A DNA stretch of 64,000 nucleotides from Myrica gale (lineage: Eukaryota; Streptophyta; Magnoliopsida; Fagales; Myricaceae): NCBI GenBank assembly GCA_963930655.1, contig OZ005618.1, forward strand, positions 19,619,001 through 19,683,000, given 5' to 3'. Shown one piece after another: positions 1-12,638 of the stretch; position 1 is the first letter of the stretch, and each line of letters opens with the position of its first letter. A program made the position numbers and the translations under genes. The notes beneath the pieces were generated by a model that did no database searches, had not been told where the DNA came from, and saw nothing but the letters and a program-made list of their open reading frames with translations.

Positions 1-640
1 GCTCGGGATGGAGAGTTGAGAGGATCGAGAGGCCCGAGCAGGCCGGGCTGCTTGTGGCTCAGGATGCTCGGGTTGATTTTCTATAGCCTTTGCAAGAGCG
101 GCCTTGGTGCTCGGGCCTCTCAATCTGCTTATGCTCGGGATGCTCGGGCTGATTGTGCTCGGGATGTCGGGTTGCTTGTGCTCGGGATGCTCATATTGCT
201 TTTATATAGTATTTGTGCGCGCGGCCGACCTGCTCAGGCCTCTAGATCCTCTCAACTCTTCATCCTGAGCAGATCAGGTTGACACTTACCGTTAATTCAG
301 TGGACAGATTTGGATGGAGAGACTTAATATAAAAGTATGTAAAGATGAGAGACTCGATTGATGAAAAAAATTGATAATGGACTAATTTGATAGCAGCCCG
401 TCCTGCTCGGGCCTCTCGATCCTCTCAGCTCTCCATCCCAAGCAGATCAGGTTGACACTTACCATTAAGTCAGTGGACGAATTTAGACGGAAAGACTTAA
501 TATAAAAACATGTAAAGATCAGAGACCCGATTGATGAAAACAATAAATAAATGACTAATTTGATTTTCATGCAAACTACAAGGACCCGATTGATGAAAAA
601 AATTGTTAACGGACTAATTTGATTTTCACCCAAACTTCAG
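1..640. repeat. Foldback and direct repeat block at window edge
   Basis: A 39-bp unit at 1-39 (starts GCTCGGGATGGAGAG) reappears inverted at 232-270 and, nearly perfectly, at 405-443. The stretch between carries many short GCTCGGGATG units. After each inverted copy follows a roughly 120-bp direct repeat (about 270-390 and 441-568, starting AGATCAGGTTGACACTTACC), with a partial third copy at 589-639. There is no credible coding sequence: the 16-282 open frame is only the repeat read through. It looks like the end of a TIR or foldback transposon whose other part lies left of the window. Confidence 0.6.
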
Positions 641-712
641 GGACCAAAATATCATTTATCCCTTTAGTTTTAGACATGCCCACTTCATCATCTTTTTTTT
701 CTTTTTTCTTTT

Positions 713-1492
713 GGGTTAATGACCAAAATAGTCCCTAGGTTTTATGCCCTTTATCGATTTGGTCCCTGGGTTTCCAATTTGGTCACATAAGTCCTTAGGT
801 TATCCTCATTTATCAATTTGGTCCATAAGTTTCCAATTTGGTCACATAAGTCCTTAGGTTATCCTCATCTGTTGATTTGATCATTCCATCCAATTCCGTC
901 TCCTCCGTGCACAGTCAGCTAACGGTAGGCCACGTCACCACCAATAACATCGCGATCCACGTCACCACCAATAACGATGGGTCATGTCACCACCTGACAT
1001 ATTCGTAAAAAAGAAAAAAAAATCGAACGGGGGAGACCCCCTATTCGATCGACGAAGGAAGCCCAGATCCATGTTTTACCAAAAATCAGTCATGCTGGTC
1101 GTCTATTTTTCACGGAGCGAAGAGATATCCAATCTGAAGCCGTTGGTGATCTTTGAGATTTGAATCGTGTCGTAGATTTTCTATTTGTTGCTCTCTATTT
1201 ACATATTGATTTGGGGGTAGTGGCTCATTTTGATGAGACGTCAAAGTAGAAATTGGACGGAATGACCAAATCGATAAATGAGGATAACCTAAGGACTTAT
1301 GTGACCAAATTGGAAACTCAGGGACCAAATCGATAAATGAGAATAACCTAAGGACTTATGTGACCAAATTGGAAACCTAGGGACTAAATTGATAAATGAG
1401 GATAACCTAAGGACTTATGTGACCAAATTGGAAACCGATGGACCAAATCGATAAAGGGCACAAAACCCAGGGACTATTTTGGTCATTAACCC
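713..1492. mobile_element. 780-bp Mutator-type MITE
   Basis: The ends are inverted copies: GGGTTAATGACCAAAATAGT on the left and its complement at the right end. Inverted homology runs about 150-190 bp into each side and is itself made of tandem units of 60-70 bp containing CACATAAGTCCTTAGGTTAT (two on the left, three on the right, inverted). The element is flanked by identical 9-bp sequences TTTTCTTTT (704-712 and 1493-1501), the target duplication size of Mutator-like elements. The duplicated site is T-rich, so the match could partly be chance. It has no transposase and is non-autonomous. Confidence 0.7.
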
Positions 1493-1501
1493 TTTTCTTT
1501 T

Positions 1502-4148
1502 ATACCTCAACCGACATCCACTTCATCTGCTCCTGTCTTGTCGTTGCTCTTTTATATATATATATATGTAAATTTAAAATAATGTTTCAAATATTTTAAA
1601 ATTAAGAAATAAATATACTTTACCCCCAAACTATTATATTTGACATATTACATCCATCAACTACGGATCTCGGAAGGTTTTGCACTATCTGTTAAAAATT
1701 TTCATCAATTTAAATTGAAAGTAATTTTTTAGCACATGAAATGACAATTTATTCTCGTAAGTTTTTTAACGTTGACGTTTTATTGTAATTTTAGAGAAAA
1801 AATAATTTTCTATTAAAATTGACGAAAATTTTAATAAAAATAAAATATTTAAAAAGTAATAATTAATAGATGTAATATAACAACATAAATATAGTTAATT
1901 TGGTGTGTATGGTTTAATTGTTTTTGTCTAATTCTTAGTTTAATTTAACGAAAATCATTTATCTAAGGTGCAATGGGATGACAATAAGTAATTTTACGGT
2001 AAAATATTTGAGTTGGTAATTTAGGGCATAAAATTTTAATCAACTCATAATTCGGAGCAGAAAAGTATATTTAATCCTTAAATTAATTAAGGTAACTATA
2101 CATTTTTGAATAAGTTGAATTTGTTAAAGACTATGTCAAGTCCACCTCAAATGAATAGCGTCGAATTGGCTCGAGAAAAAAAAAGAAATGGGTATACAGT
2201 ATCCGATTCGGAGCATAACGCCCATCCTGCCGGCCGGCCGACTGGCTGATAAAAGAGCGGCAGCAGTCTGCATGCGCTCAAGTTCATTAGGTTTTTGCAT
2301 GCATGCTTTTTTTTTCTTTTTCTTTCTAATCATGTTACTGATCTAGATCTCACAACTTACCCAAAAGAGACGAAGTTATAGAACTCGTAAGATCGACTGG
2401 AGTTGACGAAGCCCACACACTCCGAAATGGCAGAAATGCTATAATACAGTCAGACATGCGCCGCTTGCCGTTATTCCTTTCTAATCCTCCTCACTTCTAC
2501 AACCACAAAACAAAAAAGTGAAGCTTAATCACCGGGAGGTAATCTGCTAGTTATGCTTTTTTTTATAAGTAGTCTCCCTTAAGTGAATGCACGTTTCCGA
2601 CATCTCATTTATAAGTGCGATTAAGTCAGGGGACTCGCCTAATAGCAGCGTGACTCGATTTAATACCTAGACACTTCATACAATTTGTCACCTATTTGTC
2701 TACCAATTATTAAACTATGCATTTATCATTTATTCTAAAAGTTAAAATTATCATAATAAAATTATATTTTCAGCGCCGGAAGAGCAAATATGATGCAAAA
2801 GTCGACGTCTATTCGCGGTGATTGGTGAAACAGAGGAATAAGTACTTGAACAGTTGAGACATGCAAAAGTGAAGCAAATCATGACAAGAGCGTTCTTTGC
2901 ATTCAATTTCGATGATGTTTTTTTTTTGGTTTTGATGGGTTTTTCTTTGCTTTAGGCTCTTTGTTGACCAATTATTTGTGTTAGAATTATGGCATCTGTA
3001 ACCTCATAAGCATCAGATTGATTGGCAAGATGGGGAGGCTGGCCTTTTTCCTTTAGAATGATGGAGAAAATTATCATTGCCACTTCTGGTGCCTGAAGTC
3101 ATTTGAAGAACCATGATTCATACGTAGTCTTGGTTAAAGAAATTTGATTGAATAAAAAAAAATGGCACTAATATGCAGAGAACCCAGAAATATTGGAAGG
3201 AAGAAGGGACGCCGCTGAAAGATTATTATCATAATTCAGAATTAGGAGCATGACCCTCATGGTTACCAAATGTGAGCTGGTTGGTAACTATGAGGATCTT
3301 AATCATATCTGGGGGAGATAGTCTCTTAGGTATGGAGATTATGTTCAAATATATATGTTAGGTGAGCCTTTCATTCAGAATAGAAATTAGAGGGAGTGTT
3401 GAGATCTGGTTCCATCGTGCTTCGAGATCGTTCCCGAGAGGTACCTTTATTGGTCTAATTTCTTCGAGATCGTTCAAAAATATAAATTAAGTGTTGATTG
3501 TAGTAGTACAGAGAATCATGATCCTTCTATGACAGGTGGAGTTATTTCAGATGATAGAGGAGATCAGTTGTCAATCTTTTCTGTTACAATGCGTTGGGAG
3601 TAAATTTTACTTTTATAAAACACACTGCAAAATTTTACTTCTACTTTTATCGCTCATTTACTAATTTTAATATATCACATTTTTAATACTAACATAAAAT
3701 TTTTACAAAATTTTGATCATTTTTTTTCTAAAATTTTATAACCAAACGCTATGTTAGTTTTGGGCAAGGTACCAATAATACTGCTGACTGAGACGTGTTC
3801 TTCATGGTTTGAATTTTTATTCCCATCTTAGGGTCATTTTGTTTACTTGTAAAACAAAATCTGTAATTTTTTTTTACTTTGTTTTTCTTGAATTTGTATT
3901 CTCATTTTAGGGTTATTTTATTTACTTGTAAAATAAAAAATGTAATTTATTTTACTTGTTTTTCAATATTTAGCAAGCACTTGAAAATAAAATTGAGCAC
4001 TTAAAAATAAAGTCAAAGTAAAAAGTTTTCAAATCAACTTAAAAAGCTCTATTATTTTATAGAAAATAAAATAAGCTCAAATTTTCAGTAAACTATTTAT
4101 TTTTTGAATATTAGAGTATGCTCTATATCTATGTGCAAAAATCAATAA
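1502..4148. other. A+T-rich intergenic DNA
   Basis: I see no gene here. About 1575-2075 resembles a degenerate dispersed repeat that recurs near 6855-7500, 9820-10300, 10630-10990 and 37405-37690; the shared text includes phrases like 'acattgcaccc', 'aaattgacgaaa' and 'tttaacag'. The rest is low-complexity A+T-rich sequence with no long open frame. Confidence 0.5.
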
Positions 4149-4324
4149 GGTTGTGTTTGCGTCAAAAAATTTACAAAATTTTTCACCCTCTCACAATAAA
4201 ATATTACAATATAATCTCTCTCTTCCATCAAATAACTTTTCACTACAAAAAATATAAAAAATTACCTCTCTCTTCACTTTTTCACTAAACTCAATACCAA
4301 AAATTTTACAATACAAACTCACCC
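4149..4324. mobile_element. Tourist-like MITE (TSD TAA)
   Basis: A 176-bp A+T-rich element with imperfect TIRs GGTTGTGTTTG on the left and GGGTGAGTTTG on the complement of the right. It is flanked by TAA at 4146-4148 and 4325-4327. The interior has the family signature 'cttcactttttcac'. A 3-bp TAA/TTA duplication fits PIF/Harbinger. Confidence 0.6.
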
Positions 4325-4327
4325 TAA

Positions 4328-7300
4328 GTCTCTTTTAAATTCTAAAATATTTTATTCTGTCCTATATTCTTAAAAAACAATCAATTTTTGCATTCCGTTT
4401 AATTTAGCCGTTAAACCACATACATAATGACCGAAATGTCTCTCCAAGACAAATTATTAAAAATATTTAAATTTTTATTAAAATTATATATAAATAAAAA
4501 GAAATATTTTTTTAAATAAAAATTTAATTTGAAGGTTGCATATGATAGTTTTATATTCTTCTCTTTCCAAGTCACGTGGACACTTCTCCGATAGTTAACT
4601 AATGACAATTAAATTGCGGGAACCAATTTTATCGCAAAAGTGTACCTTAGAGTGTAAAATATTGAAATTTTGAGAAAAAAAATTTCATGCTACGCGGCAA
4701 TGTACGATTGGCGATGAGATGAGATTTAAAATTTATGTGAGCACCATTTTGTACGTTGAGTCGTTAACTGATGACAGAGAATCGATTTGTCTCAAAAACT
4801 TATCTCATGTACCCTACAGATGAAATTGATACCTCAAGGACTAAAATGTGAAAAGTGTAAATCATAGGAACTTCTACGATAATTAAACATTTTTATGTAA
4901 ATACGTAAATTATTAAGCGTGTAAAATATCAAAAAATATTTTCTTGAAAATATTTTTTTAAAATTACCAAACACTGCAAATGAAATTTTTTTTCTTAAAA
5001 ACGTTTCAATAAAATAATTTTTATATAAAATAATAGTTTTGCAAAGCAAACAAACAGACACTTAGTATCACTACTTTGGATGTTGAGACTAACTCAAATC
5101 TGATTGTTTCTTGGTTGTTATGAAGGAAAAGATGCATGTGTAGGTTTAATTTGGCTACTCGGTGCAGCAAATGCCTCAGAAGCCAAATACGAATTAATAC
5201 GACTGATTGGGGAACACGACTTAATTAATGGATTACCATGTCTACGATCCCTTGGAAATTACGTGACCTGTTTCGTATTGATAAACTGAAATTACCTTAT
5301 TTGCATTTAATTGATGGTGAATTATAATGTTTATGATTATTATTTTTTATTTCTTTTGTAACAACATATTCCTCCATTATCAGTGGGAATTATTAATAAA
5401 ATTTCGGAAATATCTTGTTCTTCCCTTTGGGAAAATAAAAAGGAAGAAAGTGTATATGACCGACTAGAGAAAAGTCCATATTTGATAGACATACTTACGC
5501 TAATGATTTAGGAACTTTACAACTACCTATACTATAAATAGATCCACTTCATTAGAAGATAAATGCTTAAAATATCCTTTTACTTAATAAATGTGATAAT
5601 GTGATGTTGTTTGTTTACCGAAATTTTGAAAAATATTTCTAAAATTTTGAGAATTTTTTGAAAATTGAAGTTTATTGGGGTTTGTGAAAAGTGTGAAATG
5701 TATATGTAAAAGTGTGAAGTTTATTGGTGTTTGTAAAATGTGTTTGGTGGGGTGGAAATTTTGGGCTCCCAAATAATTGGGCAAACAAACGCCCTCATAT
5801 ATCCCAAACTAACACATTACAAGTTGTTCCCCTCTCTCTCTCTTTTCTTAATGCATTGTTTTTGTTTGCTTCACTAACTTGTATGGATAGCGATATGAAA
5901 TTTGATTAATGTTCAACTTAACTGTCAGGTATGTCACACTAGTAAACAAATCTAACATTGAGGTTGCTGGACAGTTGAAGCTAGATAACTTCATTTCATT
6001 AAAATGCATGGATGAAATTGGATGAGGATGCTCAAATCTCCTGTCTGAATTACGGTCGTAATTAAATTAGATAGAGGTAAACACATGTAGATTATACACT
6101 ATTTAATGTTATTCATATATAAGTTTCAAATAATGTGAACTATATATGATGAGATTCATATATTGTATTTATATTTCTCTAAATTGTATAATATTTTTTT
6201 GACATAAAATTATAAAGAATCCTGATAAGTATAAATATAATTCCACAATATCGTAAATGCAAAGTTTTTTTTTCTCTTAAATAGATCGGTATCAAAGAGG
6301 ACACAAAAGTAGGTACTCCATACCAAACAAAAAAAAGTAGAAAAAAGAAAAATTAATGCTAATCAATCTCAGATATTATATCTACGGATGATACTGAATT
6401 CTGAATGGCAATTTTTGAGCCATATAAACAAAAGGAGAAATTAATTATCATAAATAAAATTGTTCACATGTGTACGTGTCAGTATATATGGATGGATGCA
6501 AGAGGAGGAACTCATCAATGCCTTTCATTTCACTAGATGGTTCTCTTTAGAGACTATAAAACTTTGAAATTAAATCCACTCTAAACCCAACATAGTTGAA
6601 ATTTAATCAGAATAAAGGAAAATATTTCTTGAAATATATTTTCTAATTAAAAAAATTGCTAATGCTGTGACTAGTTTTTTCGAGACAAACACACTGTTAT
6701 GCCAATGTGGAACAAATCTGATCCCTCTCTTTCCTCTTTTGTTTTTTTTTCTCTCTCTAAATTTTAGAATAGAACATGTAATATCTGGTACGTACTCATT
6801 TTAAGATAACTCTAAAGTATAAGGCCTGTCACTTTAATAATTATACATTCTAAAAGGATGCATTTTTTAAGGATAAATGTAAATTTTTACCCATAAATTA
6901 TAAGGATTTTGATAGATTACATACTAAACTATCAACATTGACACATTTGCATTCTCCAATTTGATGGTTGAAATGCGCAAAAAATGAGTCATGGCTGTCA
7001 TGCGATATAATCTTGAAGGTTGGATTCTATTAAAGGGTGCATATAGATGAATTTTGATAGTTTAAGTGTGAAAAATGACGAAATTGGCAATTTGAATCCT
7101 AATCTATTATTTTGGATAAATACACTTTGCACCTTCCAACTATGAGGTCTTGACAATTTGTATCACAATCTATTATTTTTGTCATATTGCACCCACCAAC
7201 TATTGATTTCAAACACTTTGAGCCCCTTGTTAACATTTTTTTATTAATTTTGAACGGAAGATGTTTTTTTGTGTGCAAAATGAAAATTTTGCCCGCATAA

Positions 7301-9006
7301 TCTTTTTAGCAGTGATCATTTTATGAGATTAAAATCATTTTTTTTTAGGACAAAAATAAATTTTCGTTCAAATTGACGAAATTTTTTAACAGATAATGTA
7401 AAATATTTAAAATCAATAATTAGTTAGTGTAATATGATAAAAATACTAGATTGATTTATAAAGTGTTGAGACCTCCGTAATTGAATGGTGCAAAGATATA
7501 GGGTTTTACCACTATCACTAATGTCACAATTGTCACTCTTCAAGGAATCGGCCAGATGCATTCAAACCCGAAAACAATTGCATCCCATCATCCATCGAGT
7601 CAAAGATGGGGGGAGGGATAAAGTATGATTCACTTCTATCCATGATGATGGTTAAAACAATAAAGCTTTTCTACCAACCGAGTTAAAAGGGGAAAGAACA
7701 TTAAATTTGGACCTACATGATTTTGATTATCCTTTAAAGCTATATCTAGCTGCTTCCTTCGTTACTTTTCTATAGCGTTACCATGATCACATGATGATCT
7801 ATCTCTTCTCTTTTTGCTTCTATGAATTTTTAAACACCAAGCTTGATGCCTTTGGTGTTGCGACAGGTGGCAGTAAAGGGACAACATGCTATTTTTCTCG
7901 TGTGCTTTTTAAACCTTTTTCTTCACATGTTCCCCTACTTTTGTTGTCCACAACTTTGTTTTTATAATAAGATCAAGTAAGTCTTATAAAAGCAGGGAAA
8001 GTAAAAGTTAATTGGTTCGTATATATGCAAGGAATCCTCTAGCTAGTGATTCTAGTGGTCCCGTACCTATTGATATATGTTATTTTCAACAAAAGTTATG
8101 AGATTTTTTAAAAAAATTATTCGTTTGAGAGTATGGAAAATTGAATTGCGGTACTTAATTGTTTGAGTCAAAAGGCTCAAGGGGCTGTGAACAGATTTAA
8201 TATTGAGATTTAAATACATTTTTTCCCATATCAGGAAAAAAACAAAAGAAAAAAACATTGAATTAATGAAATCACGGGAACTACCCTAATATGGATGAGG
8301 AAGAGTAAAGTGAGAGGAAGATAGAAGATAGAAAGAGAAGAGTAAGGTGGGAATTAAATGAGAGGAAGATAGAAGATGGAAAGAGTGATTCGAGATTCTC
8401 TACAATTTCTAGCACTTTTATTTCTTGCCTAAATTATTGTGTGCAAATTTAATGGACTTTATGCATTGTGAGACCCATATTAACTGAAATTTAGTAAGAG
8501 TGTAATTTTCTGTTTGAACTGTACTATACAATGGAGAGAGATACAATAAGTGGATTCTATTATAAAGTCCATGATGCCCGAAATTTTACATGTGCAATAT
8601 TAAATAGTATAAGGTTTCACCTATTGTATATTGTATCTATCTCTATTTAAATTACACCATGCAATTTGAGCAAATAATCACATAGAATCTTAATCCATTA
8701 ACTAGTACTGCATACTCACATATTTTGTTCGTTTCTTATGAATTGCATGCAACATCCAATTTAGGTAGGAAATTGTAAAGAATTTTATTCTATAATCATA
8801 ACTTTCAATTGTAAAGAATTTTATTCTATAATCATAACTTTCTTTGTAAAATGATTTAGAGTTTATTTTTTTAAAATTGCATAGTATAATTCGGATAAAA
8901 AATTATAAAGAATCGTAATCACAGAAAAACTTATGGGAAAGAATAAATTTTGTAATAGTTGTTTATTCATGACCTTCTCCATAAAAAATTGTATCACACA
9001 ACTATA
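4328..9006. other. A+T-rich intergenic DNA, no gene seen
   Basis: There are only short open frames and no conserved motif. It includes A+T-rich MITE-like DNA near 4890-5060 and 5600-5790, the degenerate repeat of about 6855-7500, a near-duplicated purine-rich segment at about 8311-8386, and a perfect 36-bp tandem duplication listed separately. Confidence 0.5.
8771..8842. repeat. 36-bp tandem duplication
   Basis: Two adjacent copies beginning AATTGTAAAGAATTTTATTC occupy 8771-8806 and 8807-8842, without visible differences. This indicates a recent slippage or duplication event in non-coding DNA. Confidence 0.8.
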
Positions 9007-9205
9007 GGTCTTGTTTGAGCCCTAATAATTTGGGTCCAAAAATTTAAGTTTAATAATACAAAAATTCATCACATAATTTTTTATTATTATAATATTTATT
9101 AAAAATCTTCTCTCTCTTCACTTTTTCACCAACTCTTATAATATATCTTTACTTTATAATATTTTTCAAATCTCAATATCCAAAAGTTTCACTATCAAAG
9201 ATACC
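9007..9205. mobile_element. Tourist-like MITE copy
   Basis: This is the same family as 4149-4324: it starts GGTCTTGTTTGAG, ends with the inverted CAAAGATACC, and has an interior 'ctcttcactttttcaccaac'. The target duplication is not clear (TA on both sides). Confidence 0.5.
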
Positions 9206-11550
9206 TATGTCTATATATACAGGAGATGAGTAAATTATACGTTTGTTTTTTTGTTTTTTGTTTTTTTATTAGATTGGAGGGAAATCGATTTCGCTGCCCC
9301 CGATAATGGAAGTCACATGCATGCTTAAACAGAAACGATTAGACTCGTAATGGAAGTTACTGTTGGCCTATTCTGGATATGATTATCCTCCTGTTTCTTT
9401 CTTCGTGTACCTTTTGTCTTCCCAAAAGTGAACTTCTTCCAATATTATTTTGAATTCGAATTAAATGGATTTAAATGGCTTAACTGTTAGGCAAATATAT
9501 ACCTCCCGTATAAACATTTAACCCAGCGAGGAAGATCTTTAACCCATACTTATTAATAATTTGGAGTGCAATGTTGTGTTAAACTTGTTAATTCAAGTTC
9601 ACTTTTAGCTTGATTTCGTGCTTTGTGTACAAAAATAAGGTACAACAAATTTCTTTTATTAAAAAAATATATAATTTCTAGAGAATTATAATTAATTTCA
9701 TACTAATAAACATTGATGCAATTGAACTGAAATTTCAAGTCAAACACTAAATAGATCAAAATTGTTGTAGGTTTTCTAAAAACAAGTGTTTTGGGGACCA
9801 TCTCAACTTGCAATTAGGTATGTTTGCTATTTTTTTTGTTAAAATACTGTTAAAAGATTATTTAAAAGCATGCAAAATGAGCGTTTAAGGATTGTCTCAA
9901 CTTGTAAGTGACTTTGAGGCATTTCACGTATTACTGTCACATTGCAATTTAGATATATAACTTTTGTTAAATTGAATCGAGAATTTGACAAAAAAAAAAC
10001 TACACGTGTTGTTTTTTGAAGTTTTTATTTTCTTTTTTTTATTTTCTCAAGTTTTGGCTTCTTTTTACAGTCTATTATTTTAATTTCATCATTTTCTAAT
10101 TTAAAGAAGACAAATATAATGTGTATGTTTCAATTTTTTGTCTAATTCTCGATTTAATTTAACAAAGATGATATATTTAGGGTATAATGTGATAGTAATC
10201 GATAATTTGAAGGTGAAATGTCTCACATTTAATAATTTAATTAGGATGTAAAGTATGAATGACTTCATAGTTCAAGAGTGAAAGTATATTCGACCCTTAT
10301 TTGATAATTAAGATTAATGAGACAAAAATTGTCAATGCCGAAAGCTAGACAGGAAAAAGGAGAACAAATTATACATGTTTTTTACACTATTTACATACAT
10401 TATTCGTCAAATACGTGGACATAATTAGAATGAGTCCTTACAATTATTCCACGTCATGAGAATAATCAATTAATTATAGACATTTCTATGGAAAGAAGCG
10501 TGTAATCTTTGTCTCGACTCGCCAGTAGGTATGTTTTCTTAGAAAAATCTGTTATAATTTTTTGTTTAAATAAGCAAAATTAGCATTTAAGACCTTCTCA
10601 ACTTGCAAGTAACTAGGTATTTGCTGATTATTAAAAGGGATGCGTATAATTTGTACCCTCTAATTATATGAGCGTTAATACTTTGTACTTTAAATTATTA
10701 TTTTTGTTACATTGTATCTATCAATTATTAATTTTAAATACGTTGTATCATCTATAAAAATTTAACCAAAATCAATTAATTAGCCTTTGAAATAAAAATT
10801 TTATCATCTTAAAAAAAATTTGGAGGCAAAATTGTCATTTTACATTTAAAAATCATTTTATAATAAATTTTAATTGAGGATGTAAAATATCTGAATAGTT
10901 AGTAAGTGTTATATGAAAAAAATTATAATTTAGTGTGCAAAGTAATTATAACTCATAATTGAAGAATGCCAAATGAAATATATATATCTTTTATTAAATT
11001 CCCGTGAATTGCCTAAACTAGAGACAAGAATGCACATACTATAAGGCTATTCGGTTAAAAAAAATCTTCAGGATTTTTTTAATTATCATAATACAAAAAA
11101 TTCTATAACTAAATATTATTTTTAACACTATATTAAAATAATTATAACACGCATATTAATAAAATTAACATCACATAAAAATACTCAAAATATAAAAAAT
11201 TCTAAAAAAAAAACACCACAATCGAAAGAGATTGAGGAGAGGAAAACAAATTATACACGTTTGAACACTGTTTATAATATTAATTTTTTGTGCATTCAAA
11301 CTGTTGTTTTCAAACATGAAACACGACCGTATAATTTTTTTTTGGTTGGGATACCATGACGCGATTCTACGAGACTCCAGCCAACCGGATAATTGAAAAA
11401 TAAAAATAAACAAATAAAAAAGGGAGAATTTTGTTCTCTCGGGGGAGAGAGAAAAAAAAGAGGGACAGAGGTGGAGGAAAGAAACAGTAGCTGGAGCTGA
11501 AGTTGCAGCAGTAGCAGCGATTGACTCACCGATTTTTCTCGTGATTTTGC
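9206..11550. other. Intergenic DNA upstream of the kinase gene
   Basis: A+T-rich with no supported gene. Two degenerate dispersed-repeat tracts lie at about 9820-10300 and 10630-10990. The long minus-strand open frame over 11171-11800 is the antisense of the pyrimidine-rich kinase leader and is not credible as a gene. Confidence 0.5.
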
Positions 11551-11559
11551 ATTTCGACC

Positions 11560-11845
11560 GTTCTTTTTCCCTCTCTTTCACTCTATCTCTCTCGCTTTCT
11601 TTCCCCTCATTCACTCCTCTCAACCTCTTCCCGTGCCCTAGCCGCACCGAACCCCAAACCAAAAGCCCAGAAAATTCTCTCTCGCTCTCTTTCGCCGTGG
11701 GTGTCGAAGAAATCAACCCATAGGTTCTCTGTCCGCGACGCTGCGTCTCTCTCCGTTCAGAAAAAGGCGGCTCTCTTTTACTCCCTTTGTAGTCGGTCAT
11801 CGATCAGTCTCTGTGTTCAGAGGGACCACTCTGATCTTGTTTCAG
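11560..11845 (+). other. Likely 5' UTR exon of the AGC kinase gene
   Basis: CT-rich leader (repeated TCTCTC) typical of plant 5' UTRs, ending TTTCAG|GTATGC at 11845, a good donor. The intron would run to just upstream of the kinase start codon at 12639; a possible acceptor is TTTTCAAG near 12612, which I cannot fix. The transcription start is not resolved, so the left border is approximate. Confidence 0.5.
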
Positions 11846-12638
11846 GTATGCTTTTCTCTTTTCTCTCAGTTTTTTTTTTTATTTTCTGTGACTTACAAAA
11901 GTCCCTGTTGTCTTCTTGTTGTTACGGATGTTGTTTTCTCTTCTTTTTCCCCTTTTGAAATCTCTCTAATAGAATTCTGCAGCATGCAGAGGCTGAATTT
12001 TGGGTTGGTATCTACTTGATTATGTGGTTTTTTAATTTTTTTTAAACTTGGGTCACTGTTTCTCTTTAAAAATTATTTTTCTCCCATTTTCTACGTGAAA
12101 GTAGTTAACTCCGTTGGTTTAGCGAATCGACGGGTGAAATTCTACGAGACTTTACTGTCTCAAAATTTTCTAGTAATAGTTAGAAATATTTTTTATCAGT
12201 GGTTTTTGGTGTCAAGAACGGATTTTTTTTATCAGACCCAAGTTTTTGAAAAAAGAGGGTTTAAGTGGATCTTTATGATGTAGCTAATTGTCCTACGGTT
12301 AGACTTGTGAATCTTTTGCTACTATTTTTTTCCCTTAGGCTATAGATTTTGTATCGCTTTGTTGAAGGAAAAGTATGCAATTTGATTAACGCCAGGATTT
12401 AATTTTGAGGCATGTACTTATCTGGAATGTGTGAATCATGACAGATACAAATAAACAGCTTTGAATTAGTGAAGAGACTTCAACCAGCCATTTGAATCCG
12501 CAAGTCGATATGATTGAAGGAAGCGTTATAGTGCACATGATGTGGTCTCTAATTTCTGTGCTTGTCCGCATTCAAAACTCCTCTCTAGAATTGGGTTAGA
12601 GTTAATTTTCAAGGCCGTATCTGCGTCTTGGAATTTGG

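Noticed and set aside
16-282. 88-aa plus-strand open frame at the window start
   Set aside because: It is made of repeated GCTCGGGATG units of the foldback repeat; no domain.
11171-11800. 209-aa open frame on the minus strand
   Set aside because: It is the antisense of the CT-rich kinase leader plus A+T-rich DNA; composition is low-complexity and no motif is recognisable.
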